Assembly (NCBI GenBank): GCA_020347665.1
Contig: CP070737.1
Coordinates: 1,393,858 to 1,457,857 of the forward strand
Length of the DNA: 64,000 nucleotides
From: Nitrospiraceae bacterium
GTDB taxonomy: Bacteria; Nitrospirota; Thermodesulfovibrionia; Thermodesulfovibrionales; UBA6898
Direction of reading: 5' to 3'
Below are positions 45,242 through 56,241 of this stretch, one piece after another. Under the pieces are notes generated by a model, which saw only the letters and a list, made by a program, of their open reading frames with translations, was not told the DNA's origin and searched no databases. The first letter of the stretch is position 1. Each line of letters opens with the position of its first letter. Both the position numbers and the translations under genes were made by a program.

Positions 45242-45724
45242 ATGTCTGATAAAAGAGCGATAATAAAAACGAAACAGGGGGAAATCGAACTGCGCTTTTT
45301 CCCTGACGTAGCGCCGAACCATGTTGATAATTTCATGGAATTGGCCAAAAAGGGTTTTTACGACGGAACAATCTTTCACCGGGTTATTCCGGGATTCATG
45401 ATTCAGGGCGGAGACCCTAATTCAAAAGATCAGGACAGGTCACGGCATGGCATAGGAGGACCTGGATATACGGTAAAGGCAGAATTTAACAACAGATCAC
45501 ACAAGCGGGGGACCCTGTCAATGGCACGGTCTTCAGATCCGGACAGTGCTGGTTCTCAGTTTTTTATATGTGTTGCCGATGCCCCGTTTCTTGATAAACA
45601 GTATACAGTATTTGGTGAGGTCGTTCGTGGAATGGATGTTACTGATAGCATTGTGAATCAGCCGAGAGATGCAGGTGATAATCCGAACGAAAGAGTAGAG
45701 ATGACGGTCAGCATAGTGGAATAG
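45242..45724 (+). CDS. Cyclophilin-type peptidyl-prolyl isomerase
   Basis: 160 residues: FHRVIPGFMIQGGDP (active-site Arg and Phe), GTLSMARSSDPDSAGSQFFIC, FLDKQYTVFGEVVRGMD. It has no signal peptide, so it is cytoplasmic (PpiB type). AAGGGAGG precedes the ATG. It follows hemY by 37 bases. Confidence 0.93.
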   Translation: MSDKRAIIKTKQGEIELRFFPDVAPNHVDNFMELAKKGFYDGTIFHRVIPGFMIQGGDPNSKDQDRSRHGIGGPGYTVKAEFNNRSHKRGTLSMARSSDPDSAGSQFFICVADAPFLDKQYTVFGEVVRGMDVTDSIVNQPRDAGDNPNERVEMTVSIVE

Positions 45725-45960
45725 TGTATACAGTGCAGTTATAGTCCTGATACCGTATAATTTGTGTTTGAAAATTTTGTCGAAAAGGTATATGCTATGG
45801 ACAGACAAAGCATGCATGGGCCTATTGTAAATCTTTCCATCATCGCAGTGCTCGATAGTATTTTCAATGCCATTTGTTTCTTGAATAATTCTTTGTTTTT
45901 ATCGTGTGTAGCGCCCGCCGTAGATCGAATTTCTATAAATTTCTTCAGGAGGAGGTAGCC

Positions 45961-46191
45961 TTGAAAGAACAGGAGATTATCGAGAAATTAAAGCAGGAAA
46001 ACGAAGAGTTCAAGAGGCTTAGCGAAGAACACAAAAGCCTCGACAGCAAGTTGGTAGACATCGATAAAAAAAGATATCTTAATTCCGACGAAGAAATCGA
46101 GAGAAAGAAACTCCAGAAACAGAAATTGATAAAGAAAGACAAAATGGCCCAGCTGATAAGGGATTATAGAAGGAATCTCTCTTCGAATTAG
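45961..46191 (+). CDS. YdcH-like DUF465 small coiled-coil protein
   Basis: 76 residues, almost wholly charged helix: [20 protein letters not shown], then a turn with [18 protein letters not shown], and the C-terminal [12 protein letters not shown]. This helical hairpin is the DUF465/YdcH pattern; function unknown. The TTG at 45961 is chosen because AGGAGGAGGT lies 4 bases upstream; the frame extends to 45904 without merit. It sits alone between the cyclophilin and ilvD. Confidence 0.8.
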   Translation: MKEQEIIEKLKQENEEFKRLSEEHKSLDSKLVDIDKKRYLNSDEEIERKKLQKQKLIKKDKMAQLIRDYRRNLSSN

Positions 46192-46291
46192 GAATTACTT
46201 AGATCCGGCATCTTTGCGGTTTCAGCTCAAAAATGCACAGTGCATACTGTTACTGATCGCGTTTCCGGAATATCTTGTTAAGGGGGTTTTC

Positions 46292-47944
46292 ATGAGAAGC
46301 AGAACGATAAAAGACGGATTAGAGCGTCTTCCGCACCGGGCACTTCTGTATGCCACCGGAATCTCCCGGTCTGAAATGAACAAGCCATTTATCGGAGTGG
46401 CAACAAGCTTTACCGATCTGATACCCGGCCATATCGGTATGCGGGATCTGGAACGATTTATTGAAAAAGGGGTTCACACTGGTGGAGCTTATCCGTTCTT
46501 CTTTGGTATTCCGGGTATATGTGACGGCATCGCGATGGGACATAGTGGTATGCATTATTCCCTTGCCTCGAGAGAACTGATAGCAGATATGATTGAAACG
46601 GTTGCGCAGGCCCATCAGCTGGATGGCCTGGTTCTGCTGACGAATTGCGACAAAATTACTCCCGGCATGCTCATGGCTGCGGGAAGAGTCAATATCCCCG
46701 CTATCGTTGTTACTGCGGGCCCCATGATATCAGGACATCTCAAGGGGAAGAGACTGTCGCTGGTTAACGATACGTTTGAAGCAATCGGAAAGTATAAAAA
46801 AGGGCTTTTATCAGATGATGAACTTGGTATGCTTGAACAGTGTGCCTGTCCGGGCGCGGGCTCATGTCAGGGAATGTATACTGCAAATACGATGGCTTGT
46901 GTTACGGAATCACTCGGTATGAGCCTCCCGCTCTGTGCTACAGCATTAGCTGTTTCCTCCGAAAAAAGGAGGATCGCCTTTGAAAGTGGAAGAAGAGTTG
47001 TCGAGCTCGTTAAGAAAAATATTACTCCGAGAAAGATTCTGAATAAAAGGGCTTTTGAGAACGCTATCCGTATCGATATGGCCCTTGGAGGCTCGTCAAA
47101 TACGGTGCTTCATATATCGGCAATTGCTCATGACGCGGGGGTTCATCTTCCACTTGAACTGTTTGATACGCTGAGCAGAACATCACCGCATATTGCTAAC
47201 ATGCTGCCTGCGGGAAAACATTTTCTTGAGGATCTCCATTATGCCGGGGGAATACCGGCGGTTCTAAAACGATACAGAGATAGACTAAAAAATAATATCT
47301 CTGTTTCAGGGGAAAAGGTATTCGATATAGCTGACGGAGCGGTGATTCATGACACTGAAATAATCAGGTCGCTGAAAAAGGCCCATCATAGAGAAGGCGG
47401 CATTGCAATTATGAAAGGCAATCTTGCACCGGGAGGTGCCGTTGTCAAACAGTCAGCTGTTAGCAGGAAAATGATGAAATTCAGGGGTCAGGCTGTTGTT
47501 TTTGAATCTGAAGAAGCTGCCATGAAGGCTATCGTTAATGGAAAGATCAGACCTGGCTCTGTCGTTGTCATACGGTATGAAGGACCGAAGGGTGGGCCTG
47601 GAATGCGTGAAATGCTTTCTCCGACATCGGCTATAGCCGGCATGGGCCTGAGTGAATCAGTTGCACTTATTACAGACGGCAGGTTTTCCGGCGGAACGCG
47701 GGGACCGTGTATTGGGCACATTTCGCCTGAAGCAATGGAAGGAGGCCCGATGGCAATCATCAAGAACGGCGATACCATACGCATCGATATCCCGAAAAGA
47801 AGACTTGATATTGTTCTTCCTGCCTCGGAAATGAGGAAGAGACTGGCGTCATGGAAAAAGCCGGCTCCCAAGATACAAACGGGATATCTCTCCAGATACG
47901 CACGATTCGTAAGTTCAGCAGGTGAAGGTGCGATTATGAAATGA
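46292..47944 (+). CDS. ilvD: Dihydroxy-acid dehydratase
   Basis: Fe-S dehydratase giving the 2-oxoacids of valine and isoleucine. 550 residues from the ATG at 46292 (AAGGGGG upstream): [18 protein letters not shown], cluster cysteines in [12 protein letters not shown] and [18 protein letters not shown], then the phosphate/Mg loop [11 protein letters not shown] and [11 protein letters not shown]. The longer frame from 46214 adds 26 residues without similarity. Starts the ilvD-ilvB-ilvH block; ilvB follows after a 140-base gap. Confidence 0.96.
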   Translation: MRSRTIKDGLERLPHRALLYATGISRSEMNKPFIGVATSFTDLIPGHIGMRDLERFIEKGVHTGGAYPFFFGIPGICDGIAMGHSGMHYSLASRELIADMIETVAQAHQLDGLVLLTNCDKITPGMLMAAGRVNIPAIVVTAGPMISGHLKGKRLSLVNDTFEAIGKYKKGLLSDDELGMLEQCACPGAGSCQGMYTANTMACVTESLGMSLPLCATALAVSSEKRRIAFESGRRVVELVKKNITPRKILNKRAFENAIRIDMALGGSSNTVLHISAIAHDAGVHLPLELFDTLSRTSPHIANMLPAGKHFLEDLHYAGGIPAVLKRYRDRLKNNISVSGEKVFDIADGAVIHDTEIIRSLKKAHHREGGIAIMKGNLAPGGAVVKQSAVSRKMMKFRGQAVVFESEEAAMKAIVNGKIRPGSVVVIRYEGPKGGPGMREMLSPTSAIAGMGLSESVALITDGRFSGGTRGPCIGHISPEAMEGGPMAIIKNGDTIRIDIPKRRLDIVLPASEMRKRLASWKKPAPKIQTGYLSRYARFVSSAGEGAIMK

Positions 47945-48084
47945 GTCATGAGAACTGATCTAATTCAGGCCGCTGACGCCTGAGCGCTTGTTTTGATATT
48001 TTTTCATTATGAGATAAAAAAATATATGGTACAATACAAGGCATTAGACATACTGCTCATGATCGTAAAAAAGGAGCGTTATAT

Positions 48085-49827
48085 ATGAAGCTTTCAGGTG
48101 CGGAAATCCTTTTGAAATGCCTTAAGCGTGAAGGGGTCAAACATATATTCGGGTACCCGGGAGGGGTTGTGCTGAATATCTTTGACCTTTTGCACGAAGA
48201 TAAAGAGCTCAAGCTTATTCTTACAAGACATGAACAGGGAGCAGTGCATGCGGCGGATGGCTATGCTCGGGCTACAGGTAAGCCGGGAGTCGTCCTCGTT
48301 ACGTCCGGGCCGGGTGCAACGAATACCGTGACCGGAATCGCTACTGCTTCAATGGATTCAATTCCATTGGTTGTATTTTGCGGTCAGGTGCCAACAGCTT
48401 TGATCGGGAATGACGCGTTTCAGGAAGCCGATATCGTCGGCATAACGAGACCGTGCACAAAACATAATTATTTGGTAAAGGACATTAAAGATCTGGGGCG
48501 GATTATCAAGGAATCCTTTTACGTGGCGACCACGGGGCGCCCTGGTCCGGTCCTGATTGATCTACCTAAGGACGTTACTGGTTCGAAGACGGAATTTGGA
48601 TGGCCTGACAAGGTGGATATCAGGAGTTATAACCCGACGTATCAAGGCAATGAGTGGATGATAAAGCAGGCGGCGCACGCGATTGCAAAAGCCAAAAAAC
48701 CAGTTATTATTGCCGGTGGAGGCGTTATTCTGTCCGGCGGAGCGAAAGAACTAAAGGAACTCGCTGAATATACGAACGTACCTGTGACCATGACACTTAT
48801 GGGTCTCGGTGCATTCCCCGGAACCCATAAGCTTTCACTCGGGATGCCCGGTATGCATGGGACCTACTTCGCGAACAAGTCGATCCAGGAATCCGACCTG
48901 CTGATCGCTGTGGGAATGCGCTTCGACGACCGGGTGACGGGAAAGATAAGCGGCTTTGCTCCCCAGGCAAAGATTGTGCATATCGATATAGATCCAACTT
49001 CAATACGGAAAAACGTGCATGTCGACATCCCCATTGTAGGAGATGTTAAAAGGGTGCTGGTAATCCTTAATAAGATTTTGAAGGCAGACGTTAAGGAACA
49101 ATGGAAAGAAATCCGCAAGGCATGGCTGAAACAGATTCAGACATGGAAAATGGATAGGCCGCTTGTCTATGATGAAACGTCTGATGTTATTAAGCCCCAG
49201 TATGTTGTGGAGAAAATATATGAACTGACAAAAGGTGATGCGATCGTAACAACAGAGGTTGGCCAGAACCAGATGTGGGCAGCCCAATTTTTTAAATTCG
49301 ATAAGCCGCGGACACTGCTGACGTCCGGTGGACTCGGTACAATGGGATACGGGTTTCCTGCTGCTATCGGAGCACAACTTGCATTCCCGAATAAGCTCGT
49401 GATTGATATTGCGGGTGATGGAAGCATACAGATGAATATACAGGAGCTTGCTACTGCTGTTATCAACAGACTTCCCGTCAAGGTCGCTATTTTAAATAAC
49501 AGGTATCTGGGTATGGTACGGCAGTGGCAGGAATTATTTTATCAGGGAAGATATGCTCATACCCGACTTGATGAAACGGTTCCCGATTTTGTGAAAATTG
49601 CCGAAGCCTATAATGCGGTGGGGCTGCGGGCTACAAAAAAGTCAGAAGTGGAAACTGTTCTTAAGGAAGGTCTGAAGGTGAAGAAGCCGGTGATTATGGA
49701 CTTTGTTGTTGATTGGAAGGAAAAGGTATTTCCCATGGTTCCCGCAGGCGCTGCGATTGATGAAATGCTCTTTCCTGAAGAAAAAAAGAAGAAAAAACCT
49801 GTGAAAAAGCTGAAAGCGGTAAAGTAA
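48085..49827 (+). CDS. ilvB: Acetolactate synthase large subunit
   Basis: ThDP/FAD enzyme condensing pyruvate to acetolactate or acetohydroxybutyrate. 580 residues: [35 protein letters not shown] with the catalytic Glu, [25 protein letters not shown] and the ThDP motif AGDGSIQMN...[12 protein letters not shown]. It has an unusual Lys-rich C-terminal tail ([14 protein letters not shown]). An AAAAAGGAG SD is present. ilvH begins 29 bases later. Confidence 0.96.
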   Translation: MKLSGAEILLKCLKREGVKHIFGYPGGVVLNIFDLLHEDKELKLILTRHEQGAVHAADGYARATGKPGVVLVTSGPGATNTVTGIATASMDSIPLVVFCGQVPTALIGNDAFQEADIVGITRPCTKHNYLVKDIKDLGRIIKESFYVATTGRPGPVLIDLPKDVTGSKTEFGWPDKVDIRSYNPTYQGNEWMIKQAAHAIAKAKKPVIIAGGGVILSGGAKELKELAEYTNVPVTMTLMGLGAFPGTHKLSLGMPGMHGTYFANKSIQESDLLIAVGMRFDDRVTGKISGFAPQAKIVHIDIDPTSIRKNVHVDIPIVGDVKRVLVILNKILKADVKEQWKEIRKAWLKQIQTWKMDRPLVYDETSDVIKPQYVVEKIYELTKGDAIVTTEVGQNQMWAAQFFKFDKPRTLLTSGGLGTMGYGFPAAIGAQLAFPNKLVIDIAGDGSIQMNIQELATAVINRLPVKVAILNNRYLGMVRQWQELFYQGRYAHTRLDETVPDFVKIAEAYNAVGLRATKKSEVETVLKEGLKVKKPVIMDFVVDWKEKVFPMVPAGAAIDEMLFPEEKKKKKPVKKLKAVK

Positions 49828-49856
49828 TGATACCCTAGGTTTTCAAGAGGAATGAG

Positions 49857-50342
49857 ATGAAACATACCATATCAATACTGGTTGAAAATAAATTCGGCGT
49901 TCTTTCGAGAATCTCGGGTCTTTTTAGTGGAAGGGGATATAATATTGAAAGCCTGTCTGTTGGAGAAACCATAGATCCTCAAATCTCCATTATGACCATA
50001 GTCACCGTCGGGGATGACCGGATTATCGAACAGATTACGAAGCAACTCAATAAGCTTGTCGATGTCATTAAAGTTGTGGATATGACAGAATCAGATCATG
50101 TGGAGCGTGAGATGGTTCTGATAAAGGTAGCTCCGCGTTCTGAGGATAAGGCCGAGGTACTGAGACTTACCGAGATCTTCAGGGGAAGAGTGGTAGATTC
50201 AAGCCAGAAAACCTATACCATAGAGATCACGGGAGATGATAAAAAAATAGATGCAATAGTCGATCTCCTCAAGCCTATGGGAATCAAGGAATTCGTGCGT
50301 TCGGGAAAAATCGCAATTGCGCGAGAAGGCATTAAGAAATAA
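49857..50342 (+). CDS. ilvH: Acetolactate synthase small (regulatory) subunit
   Basis: 161 residues: N-terminal ACT domain [21 protein letters not shown] and [12 protein letters not shown] (valine site), then the C-terminal domain with [10 protein letters not shown] and [28 protein letters not shown] precedes the ATG. It activates IlvB and confers valine feedback. End of the ilv block. Confidence 0.96.
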   Translation: MKHTISILVENKFGVLSRISGLFSGRGYNIESLSVGETIDPQISIMTIVTVGDDRIIEQITKQLNKLVDVIKVVDMTESDHVEREMVLIKVAPRSEDKAEVLRLTEIFRGRVVDSSQKTYTIEITGDDKKIDAIVDLLKPMGIKEFVRSGKIAIAREGIKK

Positions 50343-50492
50343 CAGGGGTTTCCTGAAATTCCGTAAGCAGATCGACATGGCACGCCTGCCCGATTATCTG
50401 AATACTATTAGTGCCCGGTCTGGATTGCGATTATATAGTTCTTATATGAATATGTCCTGAACCGCTTTTCGTACGGGACCTGAATACAAAGG

Positions 50493-52691
50493 ATGTTAAA
50501 GAAAAAGGATATTAAAGAAATTGTTACCGGGAATCATCCTGATCCGTTTTCCGTTCTTGGCATGCATGTCGAAGGTGCCGGTTCAAGAGACCGTGTCGAC
50601 GTTCGCGCGTTTCTCCCCGAAGCAGCCGAATCATGGATAACTGCAGATGCAACGCAAAAGATATTTCATATGGAAAAGATCCATGCGGATGGTTTTTTTA
50701 TCGCACACCTTCCGGAAAAGAAAAGCTTTCCTTATACCATCGGTCTCAAAACCCACGAAGGTAAAACGCATTTACGTAAAGATCCATATGCTTTTGACAG
50801 AGTGCTTACGGATTACGACCTCCATCTCATAGGCGAGGGCAGTCACTACCGGAAGTTTGAAAAGCTGGGTGCACACGTCATGGAGATTGACGGTGTCCGC
50901 GGTGTTCATTTTGCAGTATGGGCTCCGAATGCACGGGTGGTCAGTGTTATCGGAGATTTTAACCGATGGGATAGCAGACGTCATCCTATGCGGTACATTA
51001 TGTCCACAGGTCTCTGGGAGATTTTTATTCCTGGACTCCATGAAGGAGAGGTGTATAAATTCTATATAAAATCACGTTATGGCACGTATCATGCGGAAAA
51101 AGCTGACCCTTACGGTTTTTACTTCGAGATGAGACCCAAGAGTGCTTCAATTATCTATGACATCGATAAATATGCCTGGAATGACGAAGACTGGATGAGA
51201 AAACGCTCACAAAAGAACTGGTTTGAATCACCGCTATCGATATACGAAGTTCACCTGGGCTCCTGGATGAGGGTTGCCGAGGAGGATGACAACTTCCTCA
51301 CCTACAGAGAGCTTGCACAGACACTGATTGAATATGTAAAACAGATGGGCTATACGCATATAGAGCTTCTACCGGTCGCAGAGCATCCCCTTGACGCTTC
51401 CTGGGGATACCAGACTATAGGGTATTTTGCCCCTACAAGCCGTTTTGGCCCTCCTGAAGATTTTATGTCATTCGTTGACACCTGCCATCAGAACGGTATT
51501 GGAATCATTCTTGACTGGTCTCCGGCCCACTTTCCAAAAGATGGCCATGGACTCGGTTTTTTTGATGGTACCTGTCTCTATGAACATGAAGATCCGAGAA
51601 TGGGTGAGCACACGGACTGGGGTACCTTGATATTTAATTATGGCCGGAATGAAGTAAAAAATTTTCTTCTTTCGAATGCCTTATTCTGGCTTGATAAGTA
51701 TCATATTGATGGCTTGAGGGTCGATGCTGTTGCATCGATGCTCTACCTGGATTATTCACGTCGGGACGGGGAGTGGATACCGAATAAATATGGAGGAAAT
51801 GAAAATATTGAGGCAATCGATTTTATCAAAGAATTCAACACAGTCACGCACCAGTATTTCCCGGGAATACTGACGGTTGCAGAAGAGTCAACAGCGTGGC
51901 CCGCTGTATCGCGTCCTGTGTACCTTGGCGGACTGGGATTTGATCTGAAATGGAATATGGGCTGGATGAATGATATGCTTGAATACATGGAAAAAGATCC
52001 TGTTCACAGAAAATATCATCAGAACAACGTAACCTTTGGCCTGCTTTATGCATTCACAGAGGATTTTGTTCTTGTACTGTCTCATGATGAAGTGGTACAC
52101 GGCAAAAAGTCTATGATCGGTAAGATGCCCGGTGACATGTGGTCTCAATTTGCAAATCTGAGGCTTTTCTATGGATATATGTACGGTTATCCGGGCAAGA
52201 AATTACTCTTTATGGGTGGTGAATTTGGTCAATGGGATGAATGGAAAGATTATCAGAGCATTGACTGGCACCTTGTTAAGTACCGGCACCATCAACGGCT
52301 GCAAAAATATGTCCAGGACCTCAACCGTATGTACGCATCTGAAGCGGCTCTCTACGAGGTTGATTTTGATTATCACGGCTTTGAATGGATAGACTTCAGA
52401 GATTCTGATAATTGTATAGTATCGTTTATCAGGAAAGGGAAAAATCCTGATGATCATATCGTCGTGGTCTGTAACTTTACACCAGTACCCCGATTTTCTT
52501 ACCGGATAGGTGTTCCCGATGCCTGCTATTACCGGGAAATTATGAATAGTGATTCGAGGGAATACTGGGGAAGTAACCTTGGCAATGAAGGGGGAACACA
52601 GGCAGATCAGATCCCATGGCATGGCCAGCGGTGTTCGATCAATATCACTATCCCTCCTCTGACAGTCTTGTTTTTTAAGCCCATGCGCTAG
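50493..52691 (+). CDS. glgB: 1,4-alpha-glucan branching enzyme
   Basis: 732 residues. Two N-terminal beta-sandwich modules (about 1-100 and a CBM48 at about 115-215 with [20 protein letters not shown]) are followed by a GH13 barrel with the nucleophile in [10 protein letters not shown] (D411), the acid/base glutamate in VAEESTAWP (E464) and the [13 protein letters not shown] motif, then a C-terminal beta domain. It makes alpha-1,6 branches in glycogen. It stands alone: no glgA, glgC or glgP in the window. AAAGG lies directly against the ATG, closer than usual. Confidence 0.95.
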   Translation: MLKKKDIKEIVTGNHPDPFSVLGMHVEGAGSRDRVDVRAFLPEAAESWITADATQKIFHMEKIHADGFFIAHLPEKKSFPYTIGLKTHEGKTHLRKDPYAFDRVLTDYDLHLIGEGSHYRKFEKLGAHVMEIDGVRGVHFAVWAPNARVVSVIGDFNRWDSRRHPMRYIMSTGLWEIFIPGLHEGEVYKFYIKSRYGTYHAEKADPYGFYFEMRPKSASIIYDIDKYAWNDEDWMRKRSQKNWFESPLSIYEVHLGSWMRVAEEDDNFLTYRELAQTLIEYVKQMGYTHIELLPVAEHPLDASWGYQTIGYFAPTSRFGPPEDFMSFVDTCHQNGIGIILDWSPAHFPKDGHGLGFFDGTCLYEHEDPRMGEHTDWGTLIFNYGRNEVKNFLLSNALFWLDKYHIDGLRVDAVASMLYLDYSRRDGEWIPNKYGGNENIEAIDFIKEFNTVTHQYFPGILTVAEESTAWPAVSRPVYLGGLGFDLKWNMGWMNDMLEYMEKDPVHRKYHQNNVTFGLLYAFTEDFVLVLSHDEVVHGKKSMIGKMPGDMWSQFANLRLFYGYMYGYPGKKLLFMGGEFGQWDEWKDYQSIDWHLVKYRHHQRLQKYVQDLNRMYASEAALYEVDFDYHGFEWIDFRDSDNCIVSFIRKGKNPDDHIVVVCNFTPVPRFSYRIGVPDACYYREIMNSDSREYWGSNLGNEGGTQADQIPWHGQRCSINITIPPLTVLFFKPMR

Positions 52692-52842
52692 CCGATGAGT
52701 CGAAATGTACAGATGTTGATCTTTTAGCTTTACTCTTCTATAAAAAAAATAGCAAGATTAGGACGAAATTATAAAAATATATGTATTCGTTTCGTTTCTC
52801 ACATAGTCTCGTTTTCATAATTATGTCCAGGAGAAACCATGT

Positions 52843-53043
52843 ATGAAAACAGCATCGCCGGGAGCATCTTTTAAGGCAGCATTAACAGAGGAAAAACCTT
52901 TGCAGGTTGTCGGAGCGGTTACTGAGTACGCAGCACGCCTGGCTGAAAGGACCGGTTTCAAGGCACTGTACGTCTCCGGGGGCGGGGTTGCCGAAGACCT
53001 GCTCGTGCAAGATCGTGAGGGGTACCATGAGAAAGATGGCTGA
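52843..53043 (+). pseudogene. N-terminal fragment of a PrpB-type (iso)citrate lyase family gene
   Basis: The 66-residue frame opens FKAALTEEKPLQVVGAVTEY, ARLAERTGFKALYVSGGGVA, which matches the first 50 residues of 2-methylisocitrate lyase / PEP mutase family enzymes (normally about 290 residues). Family similarity then stops abruptly and the frame ends at 53043. The catalytic Mg2+ and KKCGH motifs are absent, so it cannot be active. A good SD (AGGAG) is kept, so the remnant may still be translated. The next gene is unrelated. Confidence 0.7.
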
Positions 53044-53143
53044 CTGCGACACCTATACGGTACCATCTACCATTGATGATCCCGCAATACTCGATGAAAT
53101 TCAAACAGAGCTCGGGAGGATAGGATATGCGCAGGAAAAATAG
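53027..53143 (+). other. Possible 38-residue small ORF behind the PrpB fragment
   Basis: ATG at 53027 has GAGGGG 5 bases upstream. The product MRKMADCDTYTVPSTIDDPA continues to a stop at 53143. It could be a separate small protein or debris of a deleted gene. I do not recognise it. Confidence 0.25.
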
Positions 53144-53204
53144 GTGCAGAGCACGTGTGACGTAATAGAACGGCTGAAGACTCTCCTTTATTGAAAGGCA
53201 GGAA

Positions 53205-54047
53205 ATGAAACGGTCATTACGATTGGGAGACTTTGAGTTGTTCTGGCTCAGGGGTGGCAGATTTTCCCTTGATGGCGGAGCGATGTTTGGTGTTGTTCCG
53301 AAGGTCCTGTGGAAAAAGAAATATCCCTCAGATGAAGACAATGCCATACCGATGATTTGCTATCCGATTCTTATTAAAACACCCGATACGTTGATTCTTA
53401 TTGAGACAGGCCTCGGGAACAAATTAAATGATAAACAGCGAAAAATCTTCAAGGTGAGCGAAGAATGGCAGATCATTGATGATCTTTCCGGTATTGGTGT
53501 GATGAGGGAAGATATAGATTTTGTCATAGTGACCCATTTTGATTTTGATCATTCTGGTGGTATTATTTTGCAGCATGACGATGGTCACAGGGAACTTACG
53601 TTTCCAAAAGCGCATCATATGATTCAGAAGAGTGAATGGGAGGACGTTCTTGACCCCAACAGTCGTTCAGTAAACACGTACTGGCCTGATAATTATGAAT
53701 TACTTCGCAACGGTTCTCATCTTGAACTTATCAATGGGGAAAAGGAGATTGCTCGGGGTATCCGGGTTATCCATGCTGGAGGACATACAAAAGGTTTTCA
53801 GATCGTAGAGATTGAATCTGGAAACGAAACAGCCATACATCTAGGTGATCTTCTGCCGACACACCTGCATTTTAATCCTCTCTGGATCATGGCGTATGAC
53901 AATTACCCGCTGGAATCCATTAAACAGAAAGAGGCCCTGGAACAGGACTATATTAAAAGAGATGCCTGGTTTACGTTCTACCATGACCCTTTTTTGCATG
54001 CCTGCAAATTTGATAAAAAAGGAAATGTGCTGGAAAAAGTAGCGTAA
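53205..54047 (+). CDS. Metallo-beta-lactamase fold hydrolase, AHL-lactonase-like subgroup
   Basis: 280 residues. Metal ligands are seen in VTHFDFDHSGG (HxDxDH instead of the usual HxHxDH), HAGGHTKGF, HLGDLLPTHLHF and a C-terminal FYHDPF. The arrangement, with insertion before the metal site and GLGNKLNDKQRK, is that of lactonase-like MBL proteins. The substrate is unknown; quorum-signal lactonase activity is only one possibility. GGCAGGAA lies before the ATG. No signal peptide. Confidence 0.8.
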   Translation: MKRSLRLGDFELFWLRGGRFSLDGGAMFGVVPKVLWKKKYPSDEDNAIPMICYPILIKTPDTLILIETGLGNKLNDKQRKIFKVSEEWQIIDDLSGIGVMREDIDFVIVTHFDFDHSGGIILQHDDGHRELTFPKAHHMIQKSEWEDVLDPNSRSVNTYWPDNYELLRNGSHLELINGEKEIARGIRVIHAGGHTKGFQIVEIESGNETAIHLGDLLPTHLHFNPLWIMAYDNYPLESIKQKEALEQDYIKRDAWFTFYHDPFLHACKFDKKGNVLEKVA

Positions 54048-54311
54048 GAGCCATGTTCACTTCAGATTCCGAATTGCGCTTGTTCTGCCTGCCTGCTGGC
54101 TGGCTCGGTACATTTCAGGAACTCGCCCTGCAGGCTCGGACAGCCTGAAATGCCTAACCCCGAGTAGGGGCGTTGTCCCAACGGGGCTTTACGCCCTCGT
54201 CCTCGGTCGCATACCGGGGCTTTTCAAAGGGGATGGACAAAAAACAATTGTCAGTAATCATTTTTCCCCATCTCCTTACCCCTGACCGCTTACTCCTCAC
54301 TGGTAACGCAG
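54048..54311. repeat. Gap with hairpins and repeat fragments
   Basis: No gene is seen. TTTCAGG (54112-54118) and CCTGAAA (54146-54152) bracket a GC-rich stretch with CCTGCAGG. CCCCGAGTAGGGGCG and AACGGGGCTTTACGCCC follow at about 54160-54194. TCTCCTTACCCCTGACCGCT and TACTCCTCAC (54271-54300) resemble the pyrimidine-rich repeat at 12363-12391. It looks like accumulated dispersed repeats. Confidence 0.4.
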
Positions 54312-54587
54312 TTACCGCACCTGAAGATCTTCGACAATTTTCTCAAACCGGAAGAATTTGACCTTTTGGTTGAGGCGGTCCTCTCTCACAATAATTGCAT
54401 CCTTTAAGACGATTAGCCCATCTTCTATCCTGAAAAGTTCAACTGCTGAAGAATTAAAACCTCTATCTGTAACAACGACAAACGTATTACTATCAAGCGA
54501 CGCAATTTTTCTTCCTCCTTCCTCGGCATATACAGTGCCAGAGCACATTACGGATAAAACGATGATAAACAGCATGATCTTTTTCAT
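54312..54587 (-). CDS. Small exported protein of unknown function
   Basis: 91 residues from the ATG at 54587, preceded by AAAGGAGAG. A clear signal peptide (KKIMLFIIVLSVMCSGTVYA-EE) is followed by about 70 residues with two short beta-like repeats (SNTFVVVTDRG, DGLIVLKDAIIVRE). No cysteines in the mature part. I do not recognise a family. Monocistronic. Confidence 0.6.
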   Translation of the reverse strand: MKKIMLFIIVLSVMCSGTVYAEEGGRKIASLDSNTFVVVTDRGFNSSAVELFRIEDGLIVLKDAIIVREDRLNQKVKFFRFEKIVEDLQVR

Positions 54588-54699
54588 GATATTCTCTCCT
54601 TTCGCTGCCCTGCTCATTACGGAAATATAAAAATACTATATCAAAGAATGACGACTTTCGATATCGAAAGATTTTTTCAGGTAAAGAGAACAGATCGTT

Positions 54700-54705
54700 T
54701 ATAAT
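54700..54705 (+). promoter_or_regulatory. -10 hexamer of the PfkB-family gene, leaderless geometry
   Basis: TATAAT ending 5 bases before the ATG at 54711; no SD and no clear -35. Confidence 0.4.
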
Positions 54706-54710
54706 GAGTC

Positions 54711-55622
54711 ATGACGATTGCGGGACTGGGACAATGTTCTCTGGATTATCTTGCGGTGGTTGATTCATATCCAGCAATAGATACAAAAAAAGAGGTAATC
54801 GAGTGGCATGAGCAGGGGGGAGGACCTGTTGCAACGGCACTCGTTACCTTGGCGCGTCTGGGCTTATCCTGTCGGTTTTCTGGTGTTATTGGTGATGATC
54901 CAGCAGGGGAAAAGATTAGGCAGTCGCTCGTCCGCGAGGGAATTGATCTCAAAGGAGTTGTTCAGCGGAGGAAAAGAGCATCACAGATCGCTTTTATCGT
55001 GATCGAAGAGGGCACGGGCAAAAGGACCATATTCTGGAGAAGACCCGAAGGTTCACCTCTGAGCGAAGAAGAAATTAGATATGATTTTCTCAGAGAGGCT
55101 GATTTTCTGCTCATTGACGGCTTGATGAAAGAAGCCTCTATTGCCGCTGCTGAAAAAGCGCGGTCACTGCATATTCCCGTTATGCTTGACGCGGGAAGAA
55201 TGCGTCCCGGCATGCTGGAAGTAGCACAGCTTTCTGACTACGTTGTGGCGTCAGAGGAATTTGCAAAAGATCTTGATCTTGCCTGCTCTGCCGAGGCTCT
55301 TCAAAGGGAGAGACACAGACTTGGCGTGAGGGTCCTGACAGTCACCTTAGGTGAAAGGGGGAGCATTACCGTGACGGATGGCCTGTCACTTGAACTTCCT
55401 GCCTTTCCCGTGAGGATTGTGGACACAACCGGTGCGGGGGATGTATTTCACGGAGGATTTATCTACGGGCTCCTGCAGAAGTGGCATCTTCATGAAACAG
55501 TTACATTCGCGTCTGCTGTGGCAGCTATGAAATGCTCGGCAATTGGTGGGAGAACAGGCATTCCTGATCTTGAAGAGGTGAGGCAGTTTCTTCAGGAGAG
55601 GGGCTCGGATATTCCAATTTGA
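54711..55622 (+). CDS. PfkB/ribokinase-family sugar or nucleoside kinase
   Basis: 303 residues: GLGQCSLDYLAVVDSYP opening, GGGPVATALVTLARLG (the glycine-rich substrate loop), FSGVIGDDPAGEKI and the C-terminal DTTGAGDVFHGGFIYGL with the catalytic aspartate. The substrate is not evident. Neighbours give no pathway. The start lacks an SD. Confidence 0.9.
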   Translation: MTIAGLGQCSLDYLAVVDSYPAIDTKKEVIEWHEQGGGPVATALVTLARLGLSCRFSGVIGDDPAGEKIRQSLVREGIDLKGVVQRRKRASQIAFIVIEEGTGKRTIFWRRPEGSPLSEEEIRYDFLREADFLLIDGLMKEASIAAAEKARSLHIPVMLDAGRMRPGMLEVAQLSDYVVASEEFAKDLDLACSAEALQRERHRLGVRVLTVTLGERGSITVTDGLSLELPAFPVRIVDTTGAGDVFHGGFIYGLLQKWHLHETVTFASAVAAMKCSAIGGRTGIPDLEEVRQFLQERGSDIPI

Positions 55623-55709
55623 TCTTAATGTATAACATTAATATATAGTATTAAAGTAATTGAAATAAAATATAAAATAACTTATTATTTCAAAAGGAGG
55701 ATCTTCACT

Positions 55710-56122
55710 ATGAAAAAGTTGGAATCCGTATCGGTATTTCTTGTCTGTTCTGCCCTGCTCATTCTGTCGTGTAATACTGGGGGATGCCGGAAATCTCGGT
55801 CAGAAGTCCCAGACTAATTGGATCGGAAGACCTTGCTGTATTTATGCTCATCGTGAACGACGGTACGGGCAGTGATATATTGACGGGTTATTCACTCAAA
55901 GAGTTTCCTGCAGCCAGGGTGGAACTGCATGATGTGAAAAATGGTAAGATGACGAAAATCAAGACGCTGAAAATTCCGGCACATGAGATTGTTTCGCTTA
56001 AAAGAGGAAGCATCCATATTATGCTTTTCGACCTGCCGGTGGAACAGGAAAAAGAATTGACATTGGTGCTGCAATTCGAAAAGAGCGGTACCATTGAAGT
56101 CAACTTAGCGACTAACGACTGA
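55710..56122 (+). pseudogene. PCuAC copper-chaperone lipoprotein, split by a frameshift
   Basis: ATG 55710 (AAAGGAGG upstream) starts a lipoprotein signal, MKKLESVSVFLVCSALLILS, then Cys (lipobox LILSC). This frame closes at 55817 after 35 codons. The mature domain continues in another frame from about 55784 to 56122: PEISVRSPRLIGSEDLAVFM, VELHDV, then GKM-(21 residues)-HIM, exactly the MX21HXM Cu(I) motif of PCuAC chaperones that feed copper to cytochrome oxidases. The shift falls in a GGGGG run (55779-55783); one extra G would restore a single frame. Either a real mutation or a base-count error. Confidence 0.7.
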
Positions 56123-56241
56123 CCCATGTAATTTTGATAGGCGAACCCGGATATTCTAAACGCTTTTTCTACACACCCCTCGGGTTTCGGCTGCTTTCCC
56201 CTTAGGGGGCCCGCATAGTACAATAACAGGAGAGGAAATAT

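Noticed and set aside
45764-45958. Open frame of 64 codons upstream of the DUF465 gene
   Set aside because: The residues show no pattern or SD; it looks like intergenic sequence before a TTG-started gene.
53205-54047. Quorum-quenching AHL lactonase
   Set aside because: The metal site reads HxDxDH, not HxHxDH, and nothing nearby concerns quorum sensing; only the fold is called.
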